A DNA stretch of 64,000 nucleotides from Erinaceus europaeus (GCF_950295315.1 NC_080164.1:15058427-15122426); one strand, 5' to 3'; numbered from the stretch's first letter, positions 44,013 to 54,507 are shown. Made by a program: numbers and translations. The notes: a model not told the origin generated them from the sequence alone.

Positions 44013-44184
44013 AGTGTGGCCCAGAGTAAAATGTTCCAGAGACAGAGAAACTGTCTCATAATGAAACAGTAGAGGCTTTGGCAAACCTCTTCATAAGTAG
44101 AAGAGAAGACCATAGTGCATAGGTAGGCAAAGTCTTCACTTATCCGGGAGTTGCGCAGGTCCAGTCCCACGTTGTAGCGCCATA

Positions 44185-44633
44185 TGTTGTTTTCGACGGG
44201 TTATGTTGTTTTCGCCGGGCTGGCTTCACGGGCGGGTAACAGATGACCAGGGACTCATGGTTGAGCTGTAGGCAGTATCTCTTTATTCATGCAGGATGCA
44301 GCACACAATCTAAGACGAGCTAAGCTAAACTCAACGTACCCTAAAACTCACAATGCTGTCTTTATATGTACTTGCCAAGTAGGGTGGAAACAGGATGTGA
44401 CATAGAGAGGGTGGTGAGAAAAGTGACTGGTGAAAATCAGAGTGTGACAAGGAGGGGGCAGAGCAGGCGAGAATCCTATCACTGAACCACCAATGCCCTG
44501 GAGGGAGTGCTTTATGTAAATGTAAAAGTGATTTATGTAAATAGACCAACGCTTTGAATGGGATTAAATCTATCCCTATATAGGCATATGGTTAAGCAGA
44601 AGAAGCCAGGGGGAGCTGGCATACTATCCAGCA
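44185..44633 (-). mobile_element. 5' LTR of the defective provirus
   Basis: 449 bp from TG to CA. The reverse strand has a TATA-like ACATATAAAG (44360-44369) and AATAAAGAG further downstream, placing U3 on the right, then R and U5. It is about 90% like the solo LTR at 57399 over most of its length. Confidence 0.88.
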
Positions 44634-44889
44634 CCAGGGCATCACTCCCGCTCATGTGGCTTGAAGAACCCAGCCGGAAGCCTCAGTCACTAAGTCTCGC
44701 ACTCTGCATTTGAGTCTCAGCCACTCCTTTTGCTGTTCAGTATTAATCACATTTTACATATGAGCATTCAGCCTTCATTGAATGTTTTATGTGACAGTAA
44801 TTTGAAGATGTAGTTCTGTGGATTTGATTTATTTTAATATTTTGTTGAGTCACCTTAGTTAAAAGGGAAAAAGACAACTCATAAAAATG

Positions 44890-45182
44890 AGGCAAATCCT
44901 CTCCAGAACCCTGCCCCACTAGAGAAAGAGAGAGACAGAATGGGAATATGGACTCGCCTGTCAACACCCATGCTCAGCGGGGAAGCAATTACAGAAGCCA
45001 GACCTCCCACCTTCTGCACCCCATAATGACCCTGGGTGTTCCTACTCTCAGAGGGAATAAAGAATGGGAAACCTTCCAATGGAGGGGGTGAGACAGGGAA
45101 CTCTGGTGGTGGGAATTGTGTGCAATTGTACCCCTCTTATTCTATGCTCTTAGCCATGTTTTTATTTTATAAATGCAAAAAA
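44890..45182 (+). mobile_element. Retroposon H 3' end
   Basis: CTGCCCCACTAGAGAAAGAG, GAAGCAATTACAGAAGCCAG and ATTGTACCCCTCTTATTC, ending TTTTATAAATGC. Confidence 0.78.
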
Positions 45183-46667
45183 TGAGGTGCGTGCACATGG
45201 GAAAATTTGTCATTTATCAGAGTTTACAAAATCATGATACTTGTTTTCAAAAGCTTGTCTACCAGTAATGCAAAAGTTATTGGAATTCCATTTCCTTTGA
45301 TCTCAAACAATAGTCCTTCTAAACTACTCAAAAGATGTATTCTCACATTTTTTTTTTTAACATGAGCATAAAGCCCCCTAAACTGCTTTGAAGATTTGTA
45401 TACAGATAAGCAGTTCCCTCTCTCTAAATGTTTACACTGAAAAAAAAATTTTTTATAAGTGATTCACACCATTTTCAGAAACAGGCTTGTAGCTGTGGTA
45501 ACATTTAAAGCCACCACTTTCCACACACTGTCTTCTGCTGCAGAAATGTCACTGAAAGGCAGCTTATTTTTTAATTCATTGTTAAAATTTCACCTTTCTC
45601 TTGAGGGGATAAGTTAAGTGTGTTTTTTCTATGTTTTAACTACTAGGCTGTATGTTATCTTTACCACTTGTTATCCAAGAAAAGGTCAGCAAATTTGAGA
45701 CTCTTGCTTTGTTAATGAGAAGCCCACCAGCGTTGTTAGATGACTCATTGAAATGTTTTGTCACAGGGAACCAGCAACTCTGTGATACAAAAGACTTCAT
45801 AGTCATTTTATGCCTTGTGAGGCTTATGAATGGTTTCATGGCATTGTGTGTAGACAATCTGTAGCAAGTAGGCGAATCTGTTAAAATAATGGGGAGGTAC
45901 CGTCTCCAGCCTCTGCATCCTGGTCTGCGAGGCTTCTGTGGTCTGTGCCCTGCAACTGTCCAGACCCATCGAGGCACCAGCATGGCGATATGGTTATTAA
46001 GCTTAATTTCTTCTACCCGTTTTGGATTGCACAATAAATCTGGGTTCTCTTTTTTGTTTTATTTTGTTTCCTGCACGTCTGAATACCATGCTCTCATGGG
46101 ACATGCATCTCCTCTTAGAGACCCCAGGCTCCATCTCAGTGACTGGGAGGGCTTATTTCCTGCTATAAACCTGCCACGTACCATAAACTACAGTAGCTCC
46201 AAACTGCTTTTTCACTCCTTAACACTCTTCCCCTCACCCACTGTGCTTTCTGTAATGCAGGTAGGGGTAGGTCCTTAAGGAGTCTTTCTCTGCCCCCAGC
46301 CTCCTTCCCAAATGAGGTGTCCTTTCTGCTCATAAAATATTCTGTGTATGTTTCTGACATTGGTGTCTTTGTCTCTCTCCCACTGTACCACAAGTTTCTT
46401 GGGACAGAAAGGAGGTCATAGTTTAGAGATACTTGAGACTGTGTGATGGGGTCAGTCTTTCTCACCACATTTGCTACCATAAAAGTCTTTTAAAGGGAGA
46501 TGGTTGGCATTAGCTGTCGCGCCCGCTTGAAACAGTGGTGTGCAGACTATTTAAAACTCCTGGCCTGGCCACAGAGACCTTGCAGCGCTAAGGCTCCTAT
46601 TTGGTCCCCTTCCATTTTTAACAACTTACATTTCAGTTCTCTTTTTTTGTTCATTTTGCCTTTGCAG

Positions 46668-46845
46668 GCTTTAGATGGATTTTTCTTTGTTGTGAACTGT
46701 GAAGGGAGAATTGTATTCGTGTCTGAAAATGTGACTAGCTACTTGGGTTACAATCAGGAGGAATTAATGAACACGAGTGTCTACAGCATCCTGCACGTGG
46801 GAGACCATGCAGAATTTGTGAAAAACCTGCTACCAAAATCACTAG
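46668..46845 (+). CDS. NCOA1: NCOA1 coding exon 4 (PAS-A, residues 119-178)
   Basis: The acceptor is CATTTTGCCTTTGCAG before 46668 and the donor GTAAAGACT follows 46845. The frame opens [20 protein letters not shown] and continues through the typical PAS segments [13 protein letters not shown] and [23 protein letters not shown]. This is the first half of PAS-A, an alpha/beta sensor-like fold used in coactivator contacts. Codon 178 (Val) is split G|TA. Confidence 0.98.
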
Positions 46846-47204
46846 GTAAAGACTATTACTGAACAGAATACAAACTAAAAAGAAAGCAAAGCTACGTAGC
46901 TTTTTAACGTAATATATGTAATATTGTATGTGCAGTGTTTAGCATCATTATAATGTTAACCCATTTATTTAAATCCTTTAAAATGAAGTGTAAGCCTCCT
47001 GAGCGTAAGTACAAAGGATGAATAGAATCCTATGTGAAACTTTTACCCCTCTTCCCCAAAAGTACACATGTACACAAAACTCATCTCTAAAAATCCGTGA
47101 CTGCGAACTGTAGGTCCTGCGTAGCAGTGGACCAGTATTTTGCAATCATTTTGTCATTGCCAGAGCGTAGCTGAAAACAAATGAGAAAGCTCATCGCATT
47201 GACT

Positions 47205-47370
47205 GGGGAGCCAGGCAGTGGTGCTCCTGGTTGAGTTCCCATGGGGACCTGGATTTGAGCCCCCGTCCCCATCTGCAGGGGGGATGCTTTACAAGGAAGT
47301 GAAGCAAGTCTGCAGGTGTCTCTCTACCTGCCCCCTCCCTAGTTCTCTCTGTGCTATCTGATAAAAGGGG
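47205..47370 (+). mobile_element. SINE-B with target-site duplication
   Basis: GGGGAGCCAGGCAGTGGTGC and CCCCCGTCCCCATCTGCAGG. AAAGCTCATCGCATTGACT on the left resembles AAAGCTCATTGATTAACT on the right. Confidence 0.83.
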
Positions 47371-47685
47371 GGGGGCAGGGAAAGCTCATTGATTAACTAA
47401 TGTACAGTTCTTGAACAAAATTTAAAAAAAAAAAAGAGAGAACTGATACTAAGATAGAAAGTATCATCTTTAGCTGTTTATAAAGACTGTTAATGAATTA
47501 GGGTATGTGTCAGGCCTTATCCCTCAGGGGGAAATTCTGTACACTTTGTTGAAAAGCTTACAGTGTTCTCATTGGAAGATGATTAGATTTGCTAAGGGAA
47601 ATAGTATCTAATAAAGCAGATGTCTTGAGAGTGTATACTTGTCACCGTATTTACATGCTCGCTGTTGTTACTTTTTCTTCCACAG

Positions 47686-47865
47686 TAAATGGAGTCCCTT
47701 GGCCTCAAGAGGCAACACGACGAAATAGCCATACCTTTAACTGTAGGATGCTAATTCACCCTCCAGATGAGCCAGGTGCTGAGAACCAAGAGGCCTGCCA
47801 GCGGTATGAAGTAATGCAGTGTTTCACTGTGTCCCAGCCAAAATCGATCCAAGAGGATGGAGAAG
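47686..47865 (+). CDS. NCOA1: NCOA1 coding exon 5 (PAS-A end and PAS linker, residues 178-238)
   Basis: The acceptor is CTTTTTCTTCCACAG before 47686 and the donor GTAAAACAA follows 47865. The frame opens [20 protein letters not shown], continues [20 protein letters not shown] and ends with [33 protein letters not shown] is a conserved p160 segment downstream of PAS-A. Residue 209 in PGAENQ is Ala; I recall Thr in human. Codon 238 (Asp) is split G|AT. The 840-bp intron to the left is the shortest seen between these exons. Confidence 0.98.
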
Positions 47866-48989
47866 GTAAAACAAAAGGTGGTTGGAAAGTGTTTGAGCGC
47901 CTTTTCTCTGGCTTCCACAACAGAGAGTTAGTAGATTGCAAACTCCCTTCAGATAGTATTTCCACTTACTGTATTCTGTGTCATAGCAGCTGTTCAGTTA
48001 TACTTCAGGAAAAAAAAAAATGCTAACATCTCAAATCACTCCTTTTAAATGCCCCCACATTCCAAGTTCTGAGCTGGCATCCCAATAAAATGTCAGACCC
48101 AAACCAATTTGCTGCTTCAAAATAAGATATGTGACTAATTGCTGCTAGTCAGGAAAGGCCCAGACACGGCGGGCTGCTGAACAGCCCAGCTTTTCAAAAG
48201 CTGCAAGTTCAGAGCACTGAGAACATTAGACAGCAGAGCCGGCACTTTGACAGGCCATACAAGGTTGAAAACACCAGTGAAACCCTACTACAAACATGGT
48301 ATCAGCACAGAGTTACTTAAATATATGACAGTGGGTGATTTGTCATAGGAGTTAACACTGCACTAAGAGCGTCCCAAATGGGAAATTGTGATCAGGACCA
48401 GAGAATGTGGTAGATGAGGAGAGAAATGCAAAAAAAAAAAAAAACAACCACCAAACAAAAAACAAACCAACCATGTCTGAAGCAGGTCTCACCAAGGAAT
48501 GAGTGTCACAATCCTGGGCGAATGTTCCACGGAATACTCAGGCCATGCTGCCGTATGTAATGAAAGCTCTTATTTAGCTGTGTGATGTCACATGTAGCAC
48601 TCTCAAAACAGTTGCAGCAAGGGCTTTAAACAGTCTAAATGTAGGTCCTAAAGACATAAAGACCCCTGTCGGAAGCAAAATAATGCTTCTGTTAGAAGGA
48701 AAGGTGGTTTTTCTCATATAATTTTTATTATCTGCAGAGTGGTTAAGAAAATACTCTTTCTAAAACAGCCATCTTTGACAGTATTAACAGATACTCACTC
48801 CTATGTGATATGTCGTATTACCCAGATTGTCTCTCATTGAGTTGGGTCTACGTCTTAATTTTTTTTGAGAAATAAACAGAATTTATTTAGAACTACACGG
48901 ACGTTTCTTTAAAATCCATATCTTAATTTCTGACAATGGTCGATGGCCATACATAAAATTTATGTTTGTCATCTGTCTATTTTTTCCCC

Positions 48990-49220
48990 CATTAGGGCTT
49001 CACACATATGTGATTCTACTGCTCCCAGCAGTTTGTTTGGTTTTTGTTCTCTTAATTTAGGGTAGAGAGAGAAAGAGAGGCAGAGAAAGGAGAGACAGCA
49101 CGGCCTCTCATGTGCTGTCATGCCATCCATGGAGCTTCCCCCGGTGCTGTGCATGGTCCTCCTTACATGGTGCCAGGGACTCATGCTGGTCTACCGAGTA
49201 GGCTCTCTCCAGACCCTGCT
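48990..49220 (-). mobile_element. SINE-E-like remnant
   Basis: GAGAGAGAAAGAGAGGCAG, CATGCCATCCATGGAGC and TACATGGTGCCAGGGACTC. Same group as 34290. Confidence 0.5.
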
Positions 49221-49263
49221 TGTCAATTTTTTCCCAAAGCATTTGTAGAAAGCGTGTCTTTGG

Positions 49264-49495
49264 TGGCTGGGCGGTAGCACAGTGGGTTAAGTACACATGG
49301 CACAAAGCGCAAGAACTGGCATGAGGATCCTGGTTTGAGCTCCGAGCTCCCCACCTACAGGGGCGTCACTTCACAAGCGGAAAAGCAGGTCTGCAGGTGT
49401 CTATCTTTTTCTCCCCCTCTCTGTCTTCCCTTCCTCTCGATTTCTTCTTCACTCTCAATTTCTGTGTCTGTCAAATATTAAAATAAAAAGATCAA
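49264..49495 (+). mobile_element. SINE-A, alternative 3' end
   Basis: A SINE-A head joined to a tail reading CTCTCAATTTCTGTGTCTG and AAATATTAAAATAAAAAG, closer to SINE-B. GAAAGCGTGTCTTT and GAAAATGTGTCTTT flank it. Confidence 0.83.
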
Positions 49496-50037
49496 AAGAA
49501 AAAAGGAAAGAAAATGTGTCTTTCAGCTCTCTCTATTTTTAATGGAAGCCATATAGGCACTTCCTACAAGAAGACGTTCATCTTTCTCATCAGTTTTTGT
49601 ATGAGGGAAAATAAAGCATTAATTTTTCAACCCCTGAGGGAAAAAGAATCATCTTGTAAGCCATGCCTACTGATGAGTACAGTAAGTTAATGATATACAA
49701 ACATTGTGTTGTTTAAACTCTAGCCACGTCTTTAAATCCAGTCAATGTGATCCAAGTACACCAGTGCATCAACCTTCTTCAGTTTCTGTCAGAACATTCC
49801 CAGAGAAGGGATAACTTCTGCTGACTAGATCTCTGTCTGGAACTGTCCACTTTGCGTTGGCAGCAATTTTCCTTCTCAGATGATGTCATTGTAGTATAGC
49901 ATATAGTCTATTGTGTGGTTAGAACAGAGGTTAGCATTGTATCCGATCGTATAACATGCAGAAACCCTTTATGGCCATAGTTTTGACCATTTTCTGCTCT
50001 CTTTCCTTCTATTTCCCCTGCTTGTTTCCTTTGGCAG

Positions 50038-50133
50038 ATTTCCAGTCCTGTTTGATCTGTATTGCACGGCGGTTGCCTCGGCCTCCAGCCATGACGGGCG
50101 TAGAATCCTTCATGACCAAGCAAGATACGACAG
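50038..50133 (+). CDS. NCOA1: NCOA1 coding exon 6 (inter-PAS segment, residues 238-270)
   Basis: The acceptor is CTTGTTTCCTTTGGCAG before 50038 and the donor is ACAG followed by GTACTA after 50133. The frame reads FQSCLICIARRLPRPPAMTG then VESFMTKQDTT. The segment LICIARRLPRP is a strongly conserved p160 motif before PAS-B. The exon is 96 nt and splits codon 270 (G|GT, Gly), so skipping it would keep the frame but delete 32 residues between the PAS repeats. Confidence 0.97.
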
Positions 50134-50680
50134 GTACTACCTGCAACTGTTAATTTAAAACTGGTGCTGACCGCTGTCGAGTATCTCTGGTACTCGACAC
50201 CAGCTCACTAGTCTTAATCAGAAAACATATTTTATGGTGGTCTCGGTAGTCTTCATTTTTTTATTCTCTCAGCGTTGCCATGGGCAGCCAGCTGGGGGAG
50301 AACATTGTGTTTTTTGTTTGTTTGTTTTTTAATTTATTTATTGGGGGATTGATGCTTAACAGTCGACAATAAATACAATAGTTTGGACATGCATAACATT
50401 TCTCAGTTTTCCACACAGCAATACAACCCCCACTAGGTCCTCTGCCATCCTGTTCCAAGAACTGAACTCCTTACCCACCCCAGAGTCTTTTGCTTTGGTT
50501 AAATACACCAAGTCCAGTTCTAGTTCTACTTAGTGGTTGCTCTTCTGATCTTGTTTTTCAACTTCTGCCTGTGAGTGAGATTATCCCATATTCATCCTTC
50601 TGCTTCTCACTTATTTTACTTAACATGATTTCTTCAAGCTCCATCCAAGATGGGCTGAAAACAGTGAAATCACCATTTTT

Positions 50681-51957
50681 TAATTTTTAAAAAATTTTTA
50701 TTTATAAAATGGACCTATTGATAAGACTATAGAATAAGAGGGGTACATTTCCACATAGTTCCTACCCCCAGAACTCTATATCCAATCCCCTCCCTTGATA
50801 GCTTCTTTTTTCTTTATCCCTCTGGGAACATGGACCCAGGGTCATTATGGGGTGCAGAAGGTGGAAGGCCTGGCTTCTGTAATTGCTTCCCCACTGAACA
50901 TGGGCATCGGTAGGTCGATCCATACTCCCTCCCAGCCTGTCTCCTCTCTCTTTCCCTAGTGGGGCAGGGATCTGGGGAGGCCAGGCTCCAGGACACATGG
51001 TGGGATTGTCTGCCCTGAGAAGTCAGGCTGTATCATGGTAGCATTGGGAATCTGGTGGCTGGAAAAGAGTTCAGATATGAAGCAGAATAAATTGTTGGCT
51101 AATCAGGAACCTAAAGGCAAGAATATTGCAGATGAAGATTTGGGGTCTCTGTTTGGAAAAAGCTAGTAGGTCTATTTTAGGTATATTCCAAGGGGCCCAT
51201 GACTTTACTAGTTTTTACCTGAGCCTTACAACGAATATGCTGGGGAGCCGGATGGTAGCGCAGTGGGTTAAGTGCATGTGGCGCAAGGACCGGTTAGGAT
51301 CCTGGTTTGAGCCCCCGGCTCCCCACCTGCAGGGGAGTAGCTTCACAGGCGGTGAAACAGGTCTGCAGGTGTCTCTCTGTCTCTCTTCCTCTCTATCTCC
51401 CCCTTCTCTATCAATTTCTCTCTGTCTTTATCCAATAACAAAAAAACAAAAGAAAAAAACAATGAATATGCTGGTGGACCTAGGTTACTGTCTGGGGAGT
51501 TGGTGTCATAGCTGGAAAAAGGACTAGAAAGCTGGATCAGGGAAGAGAGTAGCTCCCAAATATGGGGAAAGTATATAAATATTGTTAACCATAAACCTCG
51601 TTGATTTGATCTAGGGCCCATACTCAGCACAGGAGCCTATGTAACCTCTGTATGCCTATAGGTCTGAGCTCACATTCTGTGGTCACAGCTAGGAACTTTC
51701 CAGGCTGCACTAATTTCAGGATCCATCTTCCTCAGGCAGTAGGTAGAAGATGTTATCTAACCTCCCTTCGGAGAGTGGAACGTTCCTTGTCATCGTTGAT
51801 CCACATTGAGGGCCAGATCCTATAGGGGCCCACAAAGGGGTCCATTATGTTGTTCCTGAAGGAGATGACCAGTGACAGTGGTGAGAGGGATCTATTAGAG
51901 GTCTAGGCCCATCATGTCTGTGTGGGAATTCCAAGGATCTCTAACTAGGGCCCTAGG
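50681..51957 (-). mobile_element. Retroposon H, longest copy, inserted in L1
   Basis: About 1.06 kb of family sequence plus a nested SINE. AAATCACCATTTTT at 50667-50680 repeats at 51958-51971, a 14-bp target-site duplication. The A-rich 3' end is on the left and the 5' end (CCTAGGGCCCTAGTTAGAG on the reverse strand) on the right. No long frame is open. Mobilisation by L1 is inferred from the tail and duplication. Confidence 0.85.
51244..51460 (+). mobile_element. SINE-A/B hybrid-like, inserted in retroposon H
   Basis: Head GAGCCGGATGGTAGCGCAG with tail CTTTATCCAATAACAAAAA. ACGAATATGCTGG at 51231-51243 and AATGAATATGCTGG at 51461-51474 flank it. Confidence 0.87.
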
Positions 51958-52394
51958 AAATCACCATTTTTATAGCTGAGTAGTATTCCATTGTGTATAT
52001 ATATATATATATATATATACCACAACTTGCTCAGCCACTCATCTATTGTTGGACACCTGGGTTGCTTCCAGGTTTTGGCTATTACCAATTGTGCTGTTAT
52101 GAATATAGTTACACAAATCTTTTTGGTTGGGTATGTTTGGTTCCATAGGCTAGAAATGGACCTACTCTATGGCCCTGCAAGTTCTCCTGGGGATATATCC
52201 TAAGAGAATGTTGTTTTGTAGCTGTTCACGTATCTCTGGTTTAGATTATAAGTGATTTCTCATCACCATGGAATACAAATTTTAAGGAACTTTGACAACA
52301 TAGATACTAATTTAAAAATAGATACAAAGACAGTGGCTCTGGTGTCCTTCTTAAATGTACCTTTTGCCATTTGTTTATAAATTCTGTTAAATTA

Positions 52395-52628
52395 GGGGCA
52401 AAGCGCCAAGGACCGGTGTAAGGATCCCGGTTCAAGCTCCGAGCTCCCCACCTGCAGGGGAGTCGCTTCACAAGCGGTGAAGCAGGTCTGCAGGTGTCTG
52501 TCTTTCTCTCCCCATCTCTGTCTTCCCCATCTCTCTCCATTTCTCTCTGTCCTATCCAACAATGACATCAATAACAACTACAACAATAAAACAATGGCAA
52601 CAAAAGGGAATAAATAAATAAATAAATA
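52395..52628 (+). mobile_element. SINE-A (short), 5' truncated
   Basis: Starts GGGGCAAAGCGCCAAGGACC and lacks the A box; the tail is (AATA)n. CTGTTAAAT flanks both ends. Confidence 0.88.
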
Positions 52629-52782
52629 TTAAGAACTGTTAAATCATATAAGGGGAATAAATAGATGTAAAAAAAAGAAGAGTGAAGATGCAGTTAACAC
52701 TGAAAAAACACTTTATAATAATCGCTAAGAACAATAACAGTTTGCCCTGGCTGAGCATCAGATCTGAAGCAGGTCTGAAGAG

Positions 52783-52975
52783 TGGAGGCCTGGTGGCAGT
52801 GCACCTGGTTGAAAGCACATGTCGCAGTGCACAGGGCAACAGGTTCAAGCCCCCTGCAGGGGGAAGCGTTGCAAGCAGTGAAACAGTCTTTAAGGTGTCT
52901 CTCTTTCTCTGTTCTTCTCTATCTTCCCCTTCTCTCTAGATGTCTCTGTATTTATCAAACAAATAAGTAAAACAT
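52783..52975 (+). mobile_element. SINE-B
   Basis: GAGGCCTGGTGGCAGTGCAC and GGTTCAAGCCCCCTGCAGGG, with the usual CTGGTCCCCA block deleted. Confidence 0.8.
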
Positions 52976-53324
52976 TTAGAAAAATCAAAGAGGAAGCTTA
53001 ATTTCAGGTACTCTTACCCTTACCCAATTTGTAACTCTAGTACTTTCTTTTCAACTCTGCTAAAATACCTGTCTTCCTTAGAGCCCTTGCAGGGCTCCCT
53101 TTCCCCAACCAGGACACTTAATTTTGCACCGTGACCTTCCTCATCGTCCTTCCCGACACCCGTTCTTTGCAGGGCTGGCCCTGCCTTAGCTTCTGGTGCT
53201 TCCAAGTTCAGTTCCAGTGACTCACACACTGAGGAAGGTCCGCTCTGCCAGCTTCTGTTATGCCAGTCCAGTCCTTTTGCCATTATAGAATATACCACAA
53301 TCTATAGTTAAATCATTTTTTTTT

Positions 53325-53432
53325 CCTTTTACCAGAGCAATGTGCAGCTCTGATTTATGGTGGTACAGGGTACTGAACCTGAAAATTGGGTGTCTTGGGA
53401 TTTTGCATAACCATTATGCTATCTCTCCCTTC
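53325..53432 (-). mobile_element. SINE-C
   Basis: CCAGAGCAATGTGCAGCTC, GGTACTGAACCTGAAAATTG and CCATTATGCTATCTCTCCC, inverted. Confidence 0.7.
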
Positions 53433-53549
53433 CCTATTCTTGTGTTTTTAAGGCCATTTTTTCCACCTTTATGTTTATTCAGCACATACAATGAGCGCTA
53501 AGACTGCCTGCCACTGTGTGAGACTGCTCGGGGTAGGTATGGCTAAGCC

Positions 53550-53660
53550 CACCCTGGTTTAGGGTGGAGCCTTATGTTCAAGGCTCCAAAATCGCGGGTT
53601 CAGTCTCTCACACCACCATAAGTCAGAGCTGAGCAGTGCTCTGGTGTTAAAAATAAACAG
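53550..53660 (+). mobile_element. SINE-C
   Basis: GGGTTCAGTCTCTCACACC, ATAAGTCAGAGCTGAGCAG and TGCTCTGGTGTTAAAAA. Confidence 0.7.
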
Positions 53661-53730
53661 ACAAACAAAAAAGCAAAAATAAAGCATACAGCATGGGAGC
53701 ATTAATTTTCTTTTTTATTATTTTTTTGGT

Positions 53731-53935
53731 TATCTTTATTTATTTATTGGATAGAGACAGTCAGAAATCAAGTGGAAGGGAGAGACAGAGAGGGAAAGAG
53801 ACAGAAAGACCCCTACAATCCTGCGTTACCACTCGCACAGCTTTCCCCCTGCAGGTGGGGACCAGGGTCTTGAACCTGGGTCCTTGCGCATTGTAATACG
53901 GGTGCTCAACCAGGTGCGCCACCAACGGACCTGGA
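53731..53935 (-). mobile_element. SINE-B
   Basis: TTTATTTATTGGATAGAGAC, CCCCCTGCAGGTGGGGACC and CAACCAGGTGCGCCACCAAC, inverted. Confidence 0.87.
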
Positions 53936-53984
53936 ACATTAATTCTCTGGAACTAAAAATATTAAACAGTTAAAAAAATTTTTT

Positions 53985-54093
53985 TAAATATTTATTTATT
54001 CCCTTTTGTTGCCCTTGTTGTTTTATTGTTGTGGTTATTATTGTTGTTGTTGTTGATGTCATCGTTGGATAGGTAGCTGCGCTACCGCCCAGC
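53985..54093 (-). mobile_element. SINE-A with large internal deletion
   Basis: The 3' tail (TTTGTTGCCCTTGTTGTTTT to TCATCGTTGGATAGG) is joined directly to the extreme 5' end (TAGCTGCGCTACCGCCCAGC). About 170 bp of the middle is missing. Confidence 0.8.
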
Positions 54094-54397
54094 TGCCATC
54101 TTCACTCTTCTTAACATGTCAGGTCCTCCTTTTATGTCAGAGTGCCACATAGATATTTAGTGTCCTTTCGGACTTCTACCATTCTTTGTAAATCCTGCTA
54201 CAATGTTCATTATCATTTTAATCCCAGAAGTCCCATGTTCCCATGTTTCATGCTGCACTCTTTCGTTTTTAGTACTGAACTACAAACTGCTTTAACTGGC
54301 ACTGTTAATGAGACGCTCTAGCACCACAGATATACAGGAAGAGTGAGGGTAGTAATTACCAGTCGCCTTACTCCTCTCCTGGACCCCCTTGCCATCC

Positions 54398-54507
54398 CCA
54401 GAACTGCTCAGCTCTGGTTTATGATGGTGCCAGGGATTGAACCTGAGGCCTTCTCTGTCTCAGGCATGAAAGTCTTTTTACATAACCACTGTGCCATCCC
54501 CCTAGTC
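54398..54507 (-). mobile_element. SINE-C
   Basis: CTGCTCAGCTCTGGTTTATG, GGGATTGAACCTGAGGCC and CACTGTGCCATCCCCC, inverted. Confidence 0.75.

Larger units (their letters stand above)
42162..44633 (-). mobile_element. Defective class II-like endogenous retrovirus (2.47 kb)
   Basis: Read on the reverse strand: 5' LTR (44633-44185), a tRNA-Lys-like primer binding site two bases after it (from 44182 down, TGGCGCTACAACGTGGGAC with changes from the usual sequence), about 1.8 kb of internal sequence, a polypurine tract (42392-42373, AAAAAGAAAGGGGGAGA), and a 3' LTR (42372-42162). CCAGGG occurs immediately outside both ends (42156-42161, 44634-44639), a 6-bp duplication. No gag, pro, pol or env domain is recognisable, so it is a non-coding, non-autonomous type similar in plan to ETn elements. 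The two LTRs differ at only a few positions where they overlap, which suggests a fairly recent insertion. Confidence 0.88.
33683..46667 (+). other. NCOA1 intron between coding exons 3 and 4
   Basis: 12,985 bp, the longest intron between coding exons here. It contains a dense SINE block (34.3-40.1 kb) and the reverse-strand endogenous retrovirus at 42162-44633. Nothing is recognised in 33683-34265 (one hairpin), 34710-35105, 35727-36212, 36425-37075, 38755-39185, 40100-40920, 44640-44890 and 45185-46667. The region 40960-41960 looks like an unclassified element and is listed separately. Confidence 0.9.
46846..50037 (+). other. NCOA1 introns flanking coding exon 5
   Basis: Introns of 840 bp (46846-47685) and 2,172 bp (47866-50037). 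The first holds one SINE-B at 47205 and is otherwise featureless. The second holds a SINE-E-like remnant at 48990 and a SINE-A at 49264; 47866-48985 and 49505-50037 show nothing recognisable. Confidence 0.9.
50311..52245 (-). mobile_element. L1 3' end (ORF2 end and 3' UTR), antisense, split by retroposon H
   Basis: 50311-50680 is L1 3' UTR (TTTATTGGGGGATTGATGC, CCCCCACTAGGTCCTCTGCC, CTGCCTGTGAGTGAGATT). 51972-52245 resumes with AGCTGAGTAGTATTCCATTG, GACACCTGGGTTGCTTCCAG and GGATATATCC, the reverse complement of the L1 ORF2 C-terminus. A (TA)n run sits at 51993-52019. Confidence 0.85.

Noticed and set aside
43544..44170. 208-codon reverse-strand frame in the provirus
   Set aside because: It starts at GTG inside the primer binding site region, resembles no retroviral protein I can recognise, and stays open largely because a 123-bp unit is duplicated in frame. 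Treated as leader.
45636..46034. 132-codon reverse-strand frame
   Set aside because: Intronic, with no homology I can recognise, no polyadenylation or promoter signal, and overlapped by open frames on the other strand.
46500..46862. 120-codon frame covering coding exon 4
   Set aside because: The part before 46668 is intron read through the acceptor; only 46668-46845 is NCOA1.
47589..48026. 145-codon frame covering coding exon 5
   Set aside because: The ends before 47686 and after 47865 are intronic read-through; the donor GTAAAACAA is consensus.
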